NCBI GenBank assembly: GCA_028710385.1
Contig: JAQTUC010000041.1
Coordinates: 1-11,735 of the forward strand
From: Candidatus Omnitrophota bacterium
GTDB lineage: Bacteria; Omnitrophota; Gorgyraeia; Duberdicusellales; 4484-171
DNA length: 11,735 bases
Reading direction: 5' to 3'
Shown: positions 1-5,667 of the stretch, one piece after another
How positions within the stretch are numbered: position 1 is the stretch's first letter
How the letters are laid out: every line of letters starts with the position of its first letter
Position numbers and translations under genes: made by a program
Notes under the pieces: generated by a model
The model's input: the letters and a program-made list of their open reading frames with translations, nothing else
The model's database searches: none
Told to the model about the DNA's origin: nothing

Positions 1-97
1 GGCCAAGATTAACAACAGCTGTCCCCTGCGGTGTGTATCTGAGTTCAGGGTCCCTGGTTAAATTACCCATTAAAAATACTTTGTTAAAACTTGCCAT
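1..97 (-). CDS. ssb: Single-stranded DNA-binding protein, N-terminal part (gene runs off the window)
   Basis: SSB coats single-stranded DNA during replication, recombination and repair. Only the first 32 codons are present. They begin with ATG at 97 and read MASFNKVFLMGNLTRDPEL followed by RYTPQGTAVVNLG. This is the first strand of the SSB OB-fold, with the family-typical 'N.V.L.GNLTRDPELRYTP.G..V' pattern. The gene starts 7 nt after the rpsF stop codon. An AGGTGAT Shine-Dalgarno sequence overlaps that stop, so rpsF and ssb are almost certainly co-transcribed, as in many bacteria where the order is rpsF-ssb-rpsR. The remainder of the protein lies beyond position 1 and cannot be assessed. Confidence 0.93.
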   Translation of the reverse strand, partial: MASFNKVFLMGNLTRDPELRYTPQGTAVVNLG

Positions 98-104
98 ACA
101 TCAC

Positions 105-443
105 CTACGCTTCAACCTTTTCTGTTTCTTGTGTTTTGCCGCGCAGTATCATGCTGCGCAGTATATTTTCTTCAAGCCTTACGGTTTCTTTAAGTTCTGC
201 CAATTTGTCGGTATCAAGAGAAAATTCAACAAGCCAATAGCAGCCCTTTGTGTGTTTTTTCTTATCGGCCCCTCTTGATTTCAAAAAGAATGCCAGATTT
301 CTTTCTTTTGCCCATACTTTGGCGCTTAAAACTTTTCCGTCAAGAGTTTCTATTTTTTTTGTAATTTTCTGATAAATTTCTTCCTGAGCCTGGTCGCCTA
401 TGTCCGTACTTAGAATCATCATGCTTTCAAAATTCCTTTTCAC
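105..443 (-). CDS. rpsF: 30S ribosomal protein S6
   Basis: S6 is a small-subunit platform protein that binds 16S rRNA together with S18. The 112-residue product is of normal family length. It shows the S6 pattern: an N-terminal strand (NFESMMILSTD), a central 'LSAKVWAKERNLAFFLKSR' segment corresponding to the usual 'G.v....WG.R.LAY.I', then 'KGCYWLVEFSLDTDKLAELKE' and 'RLEENILRSMILR'. I chose the GTG start at 443 because a clear GGAGG lies 6 nt upstream; the ATGs at codons 8 and 9 would cut into the first strand. The gene begins 13 nt after pth and is followed 7 nt later by ssb. The start codon is unusual for S6 but well supported by the ribosome-binding site. Confidence 0.93.
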   Translation of the reverse strand: MKRNFESMMILSTDIGDQAQEEIYQKITKKIETLDGKVLSAKVWAKERNLAFFLKSRGADKKKHTKGCYWLVEFSLDTDKLAELKETVRLEENILRSMILRGKTQETEKVEA

Positions 444-456
444 TTTTTCCCTCCTG

Positions 457-1017
457 TTACTTGTTATAATTTGTCATTACGCTGTCTATTCTTGAGTTAA
501 TCCAGTCCATACATGCATCAGCCGCTTTTTCTATGGCCTGGCGGATCTCCTCTTCTTCGTGCTTTGAAAAATCAGAAAGAACATATTCGGCCAGATCCTG
601 CCGTTCCGGTTTATCTATCCCGATTCTCAAACGCGCGACATCTGATGTGCCAAGGCGTTCTGCGATTGAAGCCATGCCTTGATGCCCGCCGCTTGAACCG
701 CTTTTTTTAAGCCTTAAAACTCCCAGCGGCAAATCTGCATCGTCATAGACAACCAGCAGGCCGCAAGGCTTTAGAGCATACTTTGCGAGAAATTTTTTCA
801 CGCAAATTCCGGAATTGTTCATGAAGGTGGATGGTTTTAATAAAATAGCGCTTTCTTTCGCGGTTTTTATTTTTGCCGTATAGCCGTTTGCAAGAAAACC
901 CTTGCTAAAAGCAGCGCCTTCTCTTTTGGCGATTTCATCCACGACCATGAAACCAACATTGTGCCGGTTTTTCCTGTATTTTACGCCTGGGTTACCTAAT
1001 CCTACGATAATTTTCAT
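457..1017 (-). CDS. pth: Peptidyl-tRNA hydrolase
   Basis: Pth cleaves the ester bond of peptidyl-tRNAs dropped from stalled ribosomes and so recycles tRNA in the cytoplasm. The 186-residue protein has the full family length. Family hallmarks are visible: VGLGNPGVKY at residues 5-14 with the substrate-binding Asn9, RHNVG at 18-22 with catalytic His19, KPSTFMNNSG with the second conserved Asn, and DDADLPLG followed by GGHQGMASI. In the last motif a Gln replaces the more common Asn. The gene follows rplY/ctc by 51 nt and precedes rpsF, which matches the ctc-pth order of many bacteria. No convincing Shine-Dalgarno is visible before the ATG at 1017, so translation may depend on the preceding gene or on an AT-rich leader. 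Confidence 0.96.
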   Translation of the reverse strand: MKIIVGLGNPGVKYRKNRHNVGFMVVDEIAKREGAAFSKGFLANGYTAKIKTAKESAILLKPSTFMNNSGICVKKFLAKYALKPCGLLVVYDDADLPLGVLRLKKSGSSGGHQGMASIAERLGTSDVARLRIGIDKPERQDLAEYVLSDFSKHEEEEIRQAIEKAADACMDWINSRIDSVMTNYNK

Positions 1018-1068
1018 ATTTTTGCGCTGGATTAGGCATTCTTTTCAAAGATCCTTATATAGAGCTGG

Positions 1069-1824
1069 TTACTTTTTACCTTTTCCAGCGTCTTTTCCTT
1101 TTGCTTCTTCTTTAGGTTTTGCTTCTTCCTTGGGTTTTTCTTCTTCCTTACCCTTGGCGCCTTCTTCCTTGCCCTCTTCGCCTTCAACCTCTTCCTTCTT
1201 TTCCTTTATTACTTCAGGGCCTGTAGGCGCTGCCTCATCGGCTGCGGTCGCGACAATTTCTTCTACCTTTTCAACTACGGTTGCGATTGTTTCTTCCGGT
1301 GAGTTTACAATTTTAAGATTATCGGCTAATTTTACTTCTGAAACATGCACTGAATTACCTATGCCGAGATGCGATACCTCAACCTCAACCTTTTCCGGAA
1401 TATCCAAAGGCAATGCTTCTATGACAATTTGCCATAATATTTGTTCCAAAACGCCCTCTTCCTTTAAACCTTTGGGCTCGCCCTTAAGAACCACGGGAAC
1501 GTTTACGCGTATTTTTTCCTCAAGCGAAACTCTTATAAAATCAATATGCATAATCGCTTCGGTAAGCGGATTATACTGCATGTCTTTTATAAGCACCGAG
1601 AAATTTTCTTTCTTTTTGTCTCCGGATAATTCCATATCAATTACGGCGCTTTGCGAAAAATGCACTGAGTTAAGCACCTTTAAACTTGCCGGGGAAATCT
1701 GCACGGCGCAATTTTCTCCTCTGCCGTAAACGATAGCCGGTATATTTCCTTTAAATCTTACTTTCTTTGCTGTTTCTTTTCCTGTTTTTTCTCTCAGAAC
1801 TGCTTCAATCTTTACCCTTTCCAT
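1069..1824 (-). CDS. rplY: 50S ribosomal protein L25, CTC/TL5 type, with charged C-terminal tail
   Basis: L25/CTC binds 5S rRNA in the large subunit; the long form is called CTC (general stress protein in Bacillus) or TL5. The 251-residue product has an N-terminal L25 domain (about residues 1-95, with TGKETAKKVRFKGNIPAIVYG) and a TL5-type beta domain (about 100-187, with NVPVVLKGEPKGLKEEGVLEQ). The C-terminus is a low-complexity Glu/Lys/Ala tail (about 188-251) holding near-tandem KPKEEA units. ATG at 1824 is preceded by AAGGGGG 4 nt upstream. The gene lies 19 nt after prs and before pth, the conserved prs-ctc-pth order. The tail is common in CTC-type L25 and is probably disordered; its repeat number may vary between strains. 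Confidence 0.95.
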   Translation of the reverse strand: MERVKIEAVLREKTGKETAKKVRFKGNIPAIVYGRGENCAVQISPASLKVLNSVHFSQSAVIDMELSGDKKKENFSVLIKDMQYNPLTEAIMHIDFIRVSLEEKIRVNVPVVLKGEPKGLKEEGVLEQILWQIVIEALPLDIPEKVEVEVSHLGIGNSVHVSEVKLADNLKIVNSPEETIATVVEKVEEIVATAADEAAPTGPEVIKEKKEEVEGEEGKEEGAKGKEEEKPKEEAKPKEEAKGKDAGKGKK

Positions 1825-1843
1825 TTTACCCCCTTAATCAATG

Positions 1844-2791
1844 TTAGCGCCTTACCGAATCGAAAAGTACGCTTATAGACTGTTCGAAGTGTATACGCTT
1901 TATTGCTTCCGCGAAAAGTTTGCTCACGGAAACGATTTTTAGTTTTTTGCTCTTTTTTTCCTCACCCAGAGGAATAGAGTCTGTAATAACAAGGTGGTCT
2001 ATGTCTGAATTTTCAAGTTTTTCTACTGCGTTTGCGGATAAAATTCCGTGAGAAACCGCAGCAAATATTTTTTTTGCTCCGGCTCTCTTTAAAGCTCCTG
2101 CTGCTTCAACCAGCGAACTTCCGGTTGCGATTATATCGTCAACCATTATAACGTTCTTCCCGTCAACTTCACCGAGTATATGCATTACCTCTGTTGCGTC
2201 AGGGCTGTTTCTGCGCTTATCAACTATAGCAAGCCCTGCGCGGAATTTCTTGGCGTAAGCCCTTGCCATTTTAATTCCTCCCACATCAGGAGAAACAATA
2301 ACAAGGTTATTTGTGCCTTCTTTTTTAAAGTGGTCCACAAAAACGTCTATTGCGAAAATATGGTCAACAGGAATATCAAAAAATCCCTGCACCTGTCCGG
2401 CGTGCAAATCTAAAGCCAAAACTCTGTTGGCGCCGGCGGTTGTCAAAAGATTAGCGATAAGCTTCGCCGTAATCGGAACCCTTGGCTGGTCTTTTCTGTC
2501 CTGGCGTGCGTATCCGAAATACGGCATAACAGCAGTTATACGGTTTGCCGAAGCGCGCTTAAGCGCGTCAATCATTATTAAAAGTTCCATTATGCTTTCA
2601 TTTACCGGCGGGCAGGTTGACTGGACTATAAAGACGTCTTTTCCTCTTACATTTTCCTCTATCTTTATTCTTACTTCGCCATCGCTGAAGCGCGAAATTA
2701 AACCTTCCCCCATTTTAAGGTTAAGGTTCTTGCAAATCTTTGAAGCTAAATTCTTGTTTGAATTTCCGCTGAAAACAATCATTTTATCCAT
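1844..2791 (-). CDS. prs: Ribose-phosphate pyrophosphokinase (PRPP synthetase)
   Basis: Prs converts ribose-5-phosphate and ATP into PRPP, the precursor of purines, pyrimidines, NAD, histidine and tryptophan. The 315-residue protein has normal class I length. Visible motifs are FSDGE (36-40), PYFGYARQDRK (90-100) for ATP binding, the PRPP-synthetase signature DLHAGQVQGFF (128-138) with His130, the flexible-loop DKRR (191-194), and the ribose-phosphate loop VDDIIATGSS (217-226). ATG at 2791 has GAGG 5 nt upstream, and the gene starts 14 nt after glmU, so the two are probably one transcript, as in Bacillus gcaD-prs. Its product is the co-substrate of HisG, also encoded in this window, and its substrate comes from the pentose-phosphate pathway served by the transketolase genes. 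Confidence 0.97.
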   Translation of the reverse strand: MDKMIVFSGNSNKNLASKICKNLNLKMGEGLISRFSDGEVRIKIEENVRGKDVFIVQSTCPPVNESIMELLIMIDALKRASANRITAVMPYFGYARQDRKDQPRVPITAKLIANLLTTAGANRVLALDLHAGQVQGFFDIPVDHIFAIDVFVDHFKKEGTNNLVIVSPDVGGIKMARAYAKKFRAGLAIVDKRRNSPDATEVMHILGEVDGKNVIMVDDIIATGSSLVEAAGALKRAGAKKIFAAVSHGILSANAVEKLENSDIDHLVITDSIPLGEEKKSKKLKIVSVSKLFAEAIKRIHFEQSISVLFDSVRR

Positions 2792-2805
2792 GGCAGCCTC
2801 TGTAT

Positions 2806-4098
2806 TTATTTATTTTTTTTTAAAAATTTTGCCGGAACGCCTACTACCACCGTACCGGGCTTAACATTGCCTCGCACAACGCTTCCCGCCCCTGTCACAG
2901 CTTTGTTACCTATATTAATAGGGGCTATCAAAACACTATCGGAACCTATAAAAGCGTTATCGCCTATTTTTGTCTTATTTTTAGTTTTACCGTTGTAATT
3001 CGCTACGACAGTGCCTGCGCCTATGTTTACATTTTTGCCTACTGTCGCATCGCCAATATAGCTGAAATGCTTGATTCTGGCTTCTTTTTTTACCTTAGAA
3101 CGGCAGATTTCAACAAAATTCCCCAAGCCGACCCCACTATCAATACGAGTGCCCTCACGTAAATGGATAAACGGCCCAAGGCGACAATGACTGCCAATTA
3201 TAACATCCTTTTCTATAAAGGTAAAGGGATAAATTAAAGTATTTTTGCCTATTTTTACATCATCCTGGATAAAGGTAGTCTGCGGATCAACAATGTTTAC
3301 TCCGTTGGCAATAAATTGCTCAACCGCCCTGCTGTTTAAGATTTTCTCAGCCATTGCCAGTTCTTTGCGGCTGTTTATACCGAGAATTTCTTCGTTATTG
3401 CCCAAAAGATAAGACTCAATGGCTACGCCTTTTTGATATAAAATTCCAATAATATCAGTAAAAAAATATTCACCTTTCTTCTCGTTTTTCTTTATTTCTT
3501 TAAGATTGCCGAAAAGAATATGCCTGTTAAAAACATATATTCCGCTGTTTGCTTCCCGTAAATTTTGGCTGCCGGAAAGATATTTTCCTAAATCCTGTTT
3601 TTCACAGATAGCCTTAACGTTTCCAATGTCATCTCTTATAATTCTGCCTAAATCGTTGTCAGATTCAACTGAGGCGGAAATTACCGAACATTGCTCCTCC
3701 TGTTTTTCATACGAAGAAATAAAGGAAATAAGCGTTTCCGAAGTAACCAATGGCGCGTCTGCGCATAAGATTAGAACATTATCGTATTTTACTTTACCCT
3801 CAGCGCATTTAACCGCATCAGCTGTTCCTGCGAGTGTTTGCTGACGGGCAAAAATACCGCCTTTAAAATTCTTTTTTACATAGGACTCTACCTGGTTGGC
3901 TTTATAGCCGGTTACAACTATTATCTGTTTTACCGCCTTTACGCGTTTTAGCTGTGAAAGCACATGACCTATCAACGGCTTGCCTCTTAGTTCGTTGAGA
4001 ACCTTGGGTAAATCAGATTTCATTCTGACGCCTTTTCCTGCGGCTAATACTATTGCGGTAAACCCCGTTAGAGACCGACTACCGTTAGGTGACTGCAT
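2806..4098 (-). CDS. glmU: Bifunctional UDP-GlcNAc pyrophosphorylase / GlcN-1-P acetyltransferase
   Basis: GlmU acetylates glucosamine-1-phosphate and then uridylylates it, giving UDP-GlcNAc for peptidoglycan and LPS. The N-terminal nucleotidyltransferase domain shows LAAGKGVRMKSDLPKVL (18-34), QQTLAGTADAV (87-96), LCADAPL (111-117) and NSGIYVFN (184-191). The left-handed beta-helix acetyltransferase spans about 255-430, with the probable catalytic His344 in RIKHFSYIGD and then NIGAGTVVANYNG. I chose the ATG at 4098 (430 residues) because GGAGGAG lies 8 nt before it; an ATG 6 codons upstream would put that Shine-Dalgarno inside the gene. Two oddities stand out. Residues 9-14 (SLTGFT) are encoded by one arm of an inverted-repeat element. 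The protein also ends soon after the beta-helix (PAKFLKKNK), without the C-terminal arginine-rich helix of E. coli GlmU. Confidence 0.95.
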   Translation of the reverse strand: MQSPNGSRSLTGFTAIVLAAGKGVRMKSDLPKVLNELRGKPLIGHVLSQLKRVKAVKQIIVVTGYKANQVESYVKKNFKGGIFARQQTLAGTADAVKCAEGKVKYDNVLILCADAPLVTSETLISFISSYEKQEEQCSVISASVESDNDLGRIIRDDIGNVKAICEKQDLGKYLSGSQNLREANSGIYVFNRHILFGNLKEIKKNEKKGEYFFTDIIGILYQKGVAIESYLLGNNEEILGINSRKELAMAEKILNSRAVEQFIANGVNIVDPQTTFIQDDVKIGKNTLIYPFTFIEKDVIIGSHCRLGPFIHLREGTRIDSGVGLGNFVEICRSKVKKEARIKHFSYIGDATVGKNVNIGAGTVVANYNGKTKNKTKIGDNAFIGSDSVLIAPINIGNKAVTGAGSVVRGNVKPGTVVVGVPAKFLKKNK

Positions 4099-4183
4099 AC
4101 TAAATTCTCCTCCCATATGGAATACGATTATCTATTTTTACAATAATAACCATAATTTTTTTATAGCCGTTTCTAACGGGATA
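4061..4183. repeat. Inverted-repeat element carrying the glmU translation start
   Basis: On the plus strand ACCCCGTTAGAGA (4062-4074) faces TTCTAACGGGA (4171-4181), giving a 9-bp perfect core (CCCGTTAGA / TCTAACGGG) about 100 bp apart. The glmU Shine-Dalgarno and ATG lie between the arms, and the 4062-4074 arm is translated as the N-terminus of GlmU. The same 13-bp arm recurs at 9235-9247 with a matching opposite arm about 90 bp away, so this looks like one copy of a dispersed palindromic element rather than a chance match. Upstream of the second arm, the minus strand also contains an open 18-codon stretch (ATG near 4192, reading MKNFIPLE...), which I do not regard as a gene. Confidence 0.6.
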
Positions 4184-4267
4184 AAGTTTTTCATTTTTAG
4201 TTTCACTCCATTCTAAATTATCGGTGCGGACTCACTCCTTGAGTTACGCCCTGTTAAGAAAATAATT

Positions 4268-4531
4268 TTATAGTGTTTTCAATAAATCTTTATCGTGCGC
4301 AATAAGAGCTAATTTTTTCTTTCTTGTCCAACCCTTGATTTGTACTTCGCGTCTTAAAGCAGACGACTTGTCTTGATGTTCCTCTGAGAATAGAATTTCT
4401 TCCGCTTTAAAAGATCTGGTAAAATGCCCACCTTTACCTGATATGTGTTCTTCAAATCTACGCTGAAGATTATCTGTGATACCTGTATATAAATCTCCAT
4501 TCTGGCATTTGATAATATAGACAAGCCACAT
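4268..4531 (-). CDS. Small GIY-YIG nuclease family protein (UvrC N-terminal-like, COG2827 type)
   Basis: This 87-residue protein is a stand-alone GIY-YIG domain, the fold of UvrC and of several homing endonucleases. The signature appears as VYI (4-6) and YTG (15-17), followed by NLQRRFEEH (21-29) with the catalytic arginine, HFTRSF (36-41) and RREVQIKGW (60-68) with the metal-binding Glu62. All key residues are present, so it is probably active; the substrate is unknown. ATG at 4531 is preceded by GAAGGA, and that Shine-Dalgarno is the outer edge of the palindromic repeat at 4538-4668. The gene interrupts the conserved spoVG-glmU segment and sits beside tRNA-Gln, which suggests an inserted or mobile unit. 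About 170 bp without a gene separate it from glmU; they hold the glmU repeat element and a small ACTCA/TGAGT hairpin near 4236. Confidence 0.9.
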   Translation of the reverse strand: MWLVYIIKCQNGDLYTGITDNLQRRFEEHISGKGGHFTRSFKAEEILFSEEHQDKSSALRREVQIKGWTRKKKLALIAHDKDLLKTL

Positions 4532-4537
4532 AATGTC

Positions 4538-4668
4538 CTTCGACTCCCTCGCTTCGCTCGGTCGCTCAGGATACTTCTTCTCGTTCGCCTCAGCACGTTA
4601 CGACTGTCGAACTACTCGTACTGAGCGAGTGAGCCCCGAGGTTTCCCCGCGGGACGAACGAGTCGAAG
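4538..4668. repeat. REP-like palindromic repeat between tRNA-Gln and the GIY-YIG gene
   Basis: The terminal arms CTTCGACTC (4538-4546) and GAGTCGAAG (4660-4668) are perfect inverted repeats. Nested inside are TCGTTCG (4581-4587) / CGAACGA (4655-4661) and GCTCAG (4564-4569) / CTGAGC (4621-4626), so the whole segment can fold into a long branched hairpin. On the minus strand its unit reads TATCCTGAGCGACCGAGCG then AAGCGAGGGAGTCGAAGGA, resembling the 'CTGAGCGAAGTCGAAG' type palindromes I recall from many bacterial genomes. One end stops within 3 nt of the tRNA-Gln 3' end, and the other supplies the GIY-YIG ribosome-binding site. It may also act as a transcription stop or processing signal for the tRNA; that is inference. 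Confidence 0.8.
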
Positions 4669-4670
4669 TA

Positions 4671-4742
4671 CTGCCCGGTGTGGACTCGAACCACAAAAAA
4701 CAGACCCAAATTCTGCTGTGTTACCAATTACACTACCGGGCA
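4671..4742 (-). tRNA. tRNA-Gln (anticodon UUG)
   Basis: A full cloverleaf can be drawn on the minus strand: acceptor TGCCCGG / CCGGGCA (7 bp), D-stem GTGT / ACAC with loop AATTGGTA, anticodon stem GCAGA / TCTGT (one G-U) with loop ATTTGGG giving anticodon TTG, a short TTTT variable loop, and T-stem TGTGG / CCACA with loop TTCGAGT. The discriminator is G and CCA is not encoded. The anticodon decodes glutamine CAA and, by wobble, CAG. tRNA-Gln between ispE and prs is a conserved arrangement in some other phyla, so this copy is probably native. It is flanked by related palindromic repeats on both sides. Confidence 0.95.
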
Positions 4743-4753
4743 AAACTATTTAA

Positions 4754-4868
4754 GCTGTGTTACTCCCTCGTCGCTCTGCCGAGCTTCTCGGGATAAATTC
4801 GACTAAGCGCTTTTTTGCGGCTGCGCCTTAAAAAGCGCAAGTCTCATTTACAATCACACTACCGGGCA
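4754..4868 (-). pseudogene. tRNA-Gln pseudogene split by an 87-bp palindromic insert
   Basis: The minus strand at 4868-4851 reads TGCCCGGTAGTGTGATTG, matching the first 18 nt of the intact tRNA-Gln except for one base. The next 10 nt of the intact gene, GTAACACAGC, reappear at 4763-4754, after an 87-nt interruption (4764-4850). The break lies inside the D-loop. After GTAACACAGC the match is lost, so only the 5' third of the tRNA survives, and no anticodon or T-arm remains. The intact copy starts 11 nt further on. The simplest reading is a tandem tRNA duplication in which one copy received the insert and lost its 3' part. Confidence 0.72.
4764..4850. repeat. Palindromic insert inside the tRNA-Gln pseudogene
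   Basis: The insert contains a 9-bp perfect stem GCGCTTTTT / AAAAAGCGC (plus strand 4807-4838 region) and a short CCGAG-CTT-CTCGG hairpin (near 4779-4791). On the minus strand it includes TATCCCGAGAAGCTCGG and ends GAGCGACGAGGGA. This aligns with TATCCTGAG...GAGCGAAGCGAGGGA in the repeat downstream of the tRNA, so the two appear to belong to one repeat family. No target-site duplication is obvious. Confidence 0.6.
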
Positions 4869-4879
4869 AAAATAAGAAA

Positions 4880-4971
4880 AGACCAAAAACCTTTTTTAGA
4901 TTGCAATCACGCGATAGCAATTTTACTTGCCATCTATACTTATTTGCTATCTATCTTTCAGTCTTTGGTCT
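4880..4971 (-). terminator. Structured spoVG-tRNA spacer with terminator-like hairpin
   Basis: Read on the minus strand, AGACCAAAGAC (4971-4961) pairs with GTTTTTGGTCT (4890-4880) over 11 positions with one G-U, and the second arm runs into a T-rich tract (TTTTCTTATTTTT). The long loop holds an inner 8-bp perfect stem, TTGCTATC (4944-4951) / GATAGCAA (4913-4920), and two 15-nt direct repeats with 2 mismatches (4923-4937 and 4940-4954). It begins 13 nt after the spoVG stop codon, so it could end the spoVG transcript before the tRNA genes. The large loop makes it an atypical intrinsic terminator. Confidence 0.4.
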
Positions 4972-4983
4972 AGAGTTTATTTA

Positions 4984-5400
4984 TCAATTTTGCATTTCAG
5001 GGCTTTCTTTCGTAAATTCTTCTTTTGGCCCTAATGCCTTTTCTCTGTGATAAGCATCTAAAACCTTGCTCTGAAGATAATCCCTGAATTCCTGGTTTAT
5101 GGGGTGCGCCAGGTCCTGATGCGTTGTCTGCCTGTTGTTTGTTCCCAAATCTTTGGGCGGCGGCGGCAATTGTACTCCGCAATGGTTGCAATAGTGGCTT
5201 CCCACGTCAACTTTTTTTCCGCAACGCGGACAAAATTGCTTTGCCTTTCTTGCCGGCATAGCCACAAATAAACCGCTGTTGCCTTCTACAACTTTGATAT
5301 TCTTTACAACAAATGAATTGTCAAATGTAACTGTTGCGTATGCTTTAAGACGCTTGCCCTCATTTTCTCTGAGTGAAATCCGGACCTCTGTAATTTCCAT
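4984..5400 (-). CDS. spoVG: SpoVG-family RNA/DNA-binding regulator with internal zinc ribbon
   Basis: SpoVG proteins are small nucleic-acid-binding regulators, named for sporulation in Bacillus but widespread in non-sporulating bacteria. The start is the ATG at 5400, with AAAGGAGG 7 nt upstream; the frame stays open for 25 more codons but those lack a ribosome-binding site. The 138-residue product opens with the family core MEITEVRISL and then GLFVAMPARKAK (43-54), and resumes with HQDLAHPINQEFRDYLQ (94-110) and an acidic tail. Between these halves lies an insert (about 55-93) holding CPRC (57-60) and CNHC (71-74), a four-cysteine zinc ribbon, followed by a proline run. Canonical SpoVG (about 85-100 residues) has no such insert. 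Its position between ispE and glmU matches Bacillus. A role in sporulation is not implied. Confidence 0.9.
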   Translation of the reverse strand: MEITEVRISLRENEGKRLKAYATVTFDNSFVVKNIKVVEGNSGLFVAMPARKAKQFCPRCGKKVDVGSHYCNHCGVQLPPPPKDLGTNNRQTTHQDLAHPINQEFRDYLQSKVLDAYHREKALGPKEEFTKESPEMQN

Positions 5401-5412
5401 TAGCTTACCTCC

Positions 5413-5667
5413 TTTAACCCAAACTCTGCCCCCACATAGAAGGGGCCAGCAAAACAAATTTTTGTTTCTGCGCAATTTGCGTCATCTCGCGCCTCACGAG
5501 ATATTTTTAGAATTCAACGCGCGTACCGTAGCCGAAGAGAACCAAATCAAAGCTCAGCATCTGGTGTCTTCTTCGGCAACAAATTTGTTCTGCCCGTGGC
5601 TGTTACTAATTGTGAGATTAACGAGCAATTTTTTTAAATAAATTGCTCTAAACTTATTTGGGTTAAA
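5413..5667. repeat. Palindrome-rich ispE-spoVG spacer bounded by 11-bp inverted repeats
   Basis: TTTAACCCAAA (5413-5423) and TTTGGGTTAAA (5657-5667) are perfect inverted repeats. One overlaps the edge of the spoVG Shine-Dalgarno and the other the ispE stop codon. Between them are GCCGAAGA (5531-5538) / TCTTCGGC (5570-5577), AACAAATTTGTT (near 5579-5590), AAACAAA-TT-TTTGTTT (near 5453-5468) and ATCTCG / CGAGAT (5484-5502). The minus strand also has a 23-codon open frame (5414-5485, ATG with GAGG upstream) ending just before spoVG, which could be a leader peptide but has no independent support. No gene is recognised here. Confidence 0.45.
5623..5648 (-). terminator. Hairpin directly after ispE
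   Basis: GAGCAATTT (5623-5631) and AAATTGCTC (5640-5648) form a perfect 9-bp stem with an 8-nt A/T loop, 14 nt beyond the ispE stop. There is no T-run after the stem on the minus strand, so it may be a 3'-end stabiliser or part of the surrounding palindromic element rather than a true terminator. Confidence 0.3.

Noticed and set aside
902..1729. 275-codon plus-strand open frame rich in Ser, Pro and Phe
   Set aside because: It is antisense to rplY and pth. Its composition is the mirror of the Lys/Glu-rich L25 tail, and it has no family resemblance.
2313..2864. 183-codon plus-strand open frame
   Set aside because: Antisense to prs, which has every catalytic motif; no ribosome-binding site and no recognisable protein.
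4120..4160. Possible glmU promoter (GATAAT at 17 bp from TTATGG on the minus strand)
   Set aside because: The -35 box matches only two of six consensus bases in very AT-rich DNA; not supportable.
4354..4596. 80-codon minus-strand frame overlapping the GIY-YIG gene
   Set aside because: Shifted shadow of the GIY-YIG gene, starting inside the palindromic repeat with no domain signature.
4533..4796. 87-codon plus-strand frame through the tRNA region
   Set aside because: It crosses the palindromic repeats and the tRNA in antisense; tRNA and repeat structure explain the sequence.
5414..5485. 23-codon frame with GAGG just before spoVG
   Set aside because: Possible leader peptide, but it lies wholly in palindrome-rich DNA and has no regulatory codon pattern, so it is not listed as a gene.
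5484..5508. Plus-strand intrinsic terminator (ATCTCG / CGAGAT then ATTTTT)
   Set aside because: There is no plus-strand gene for it to serve, and the stem is only 6 bp within a palindrome-rich spacer.
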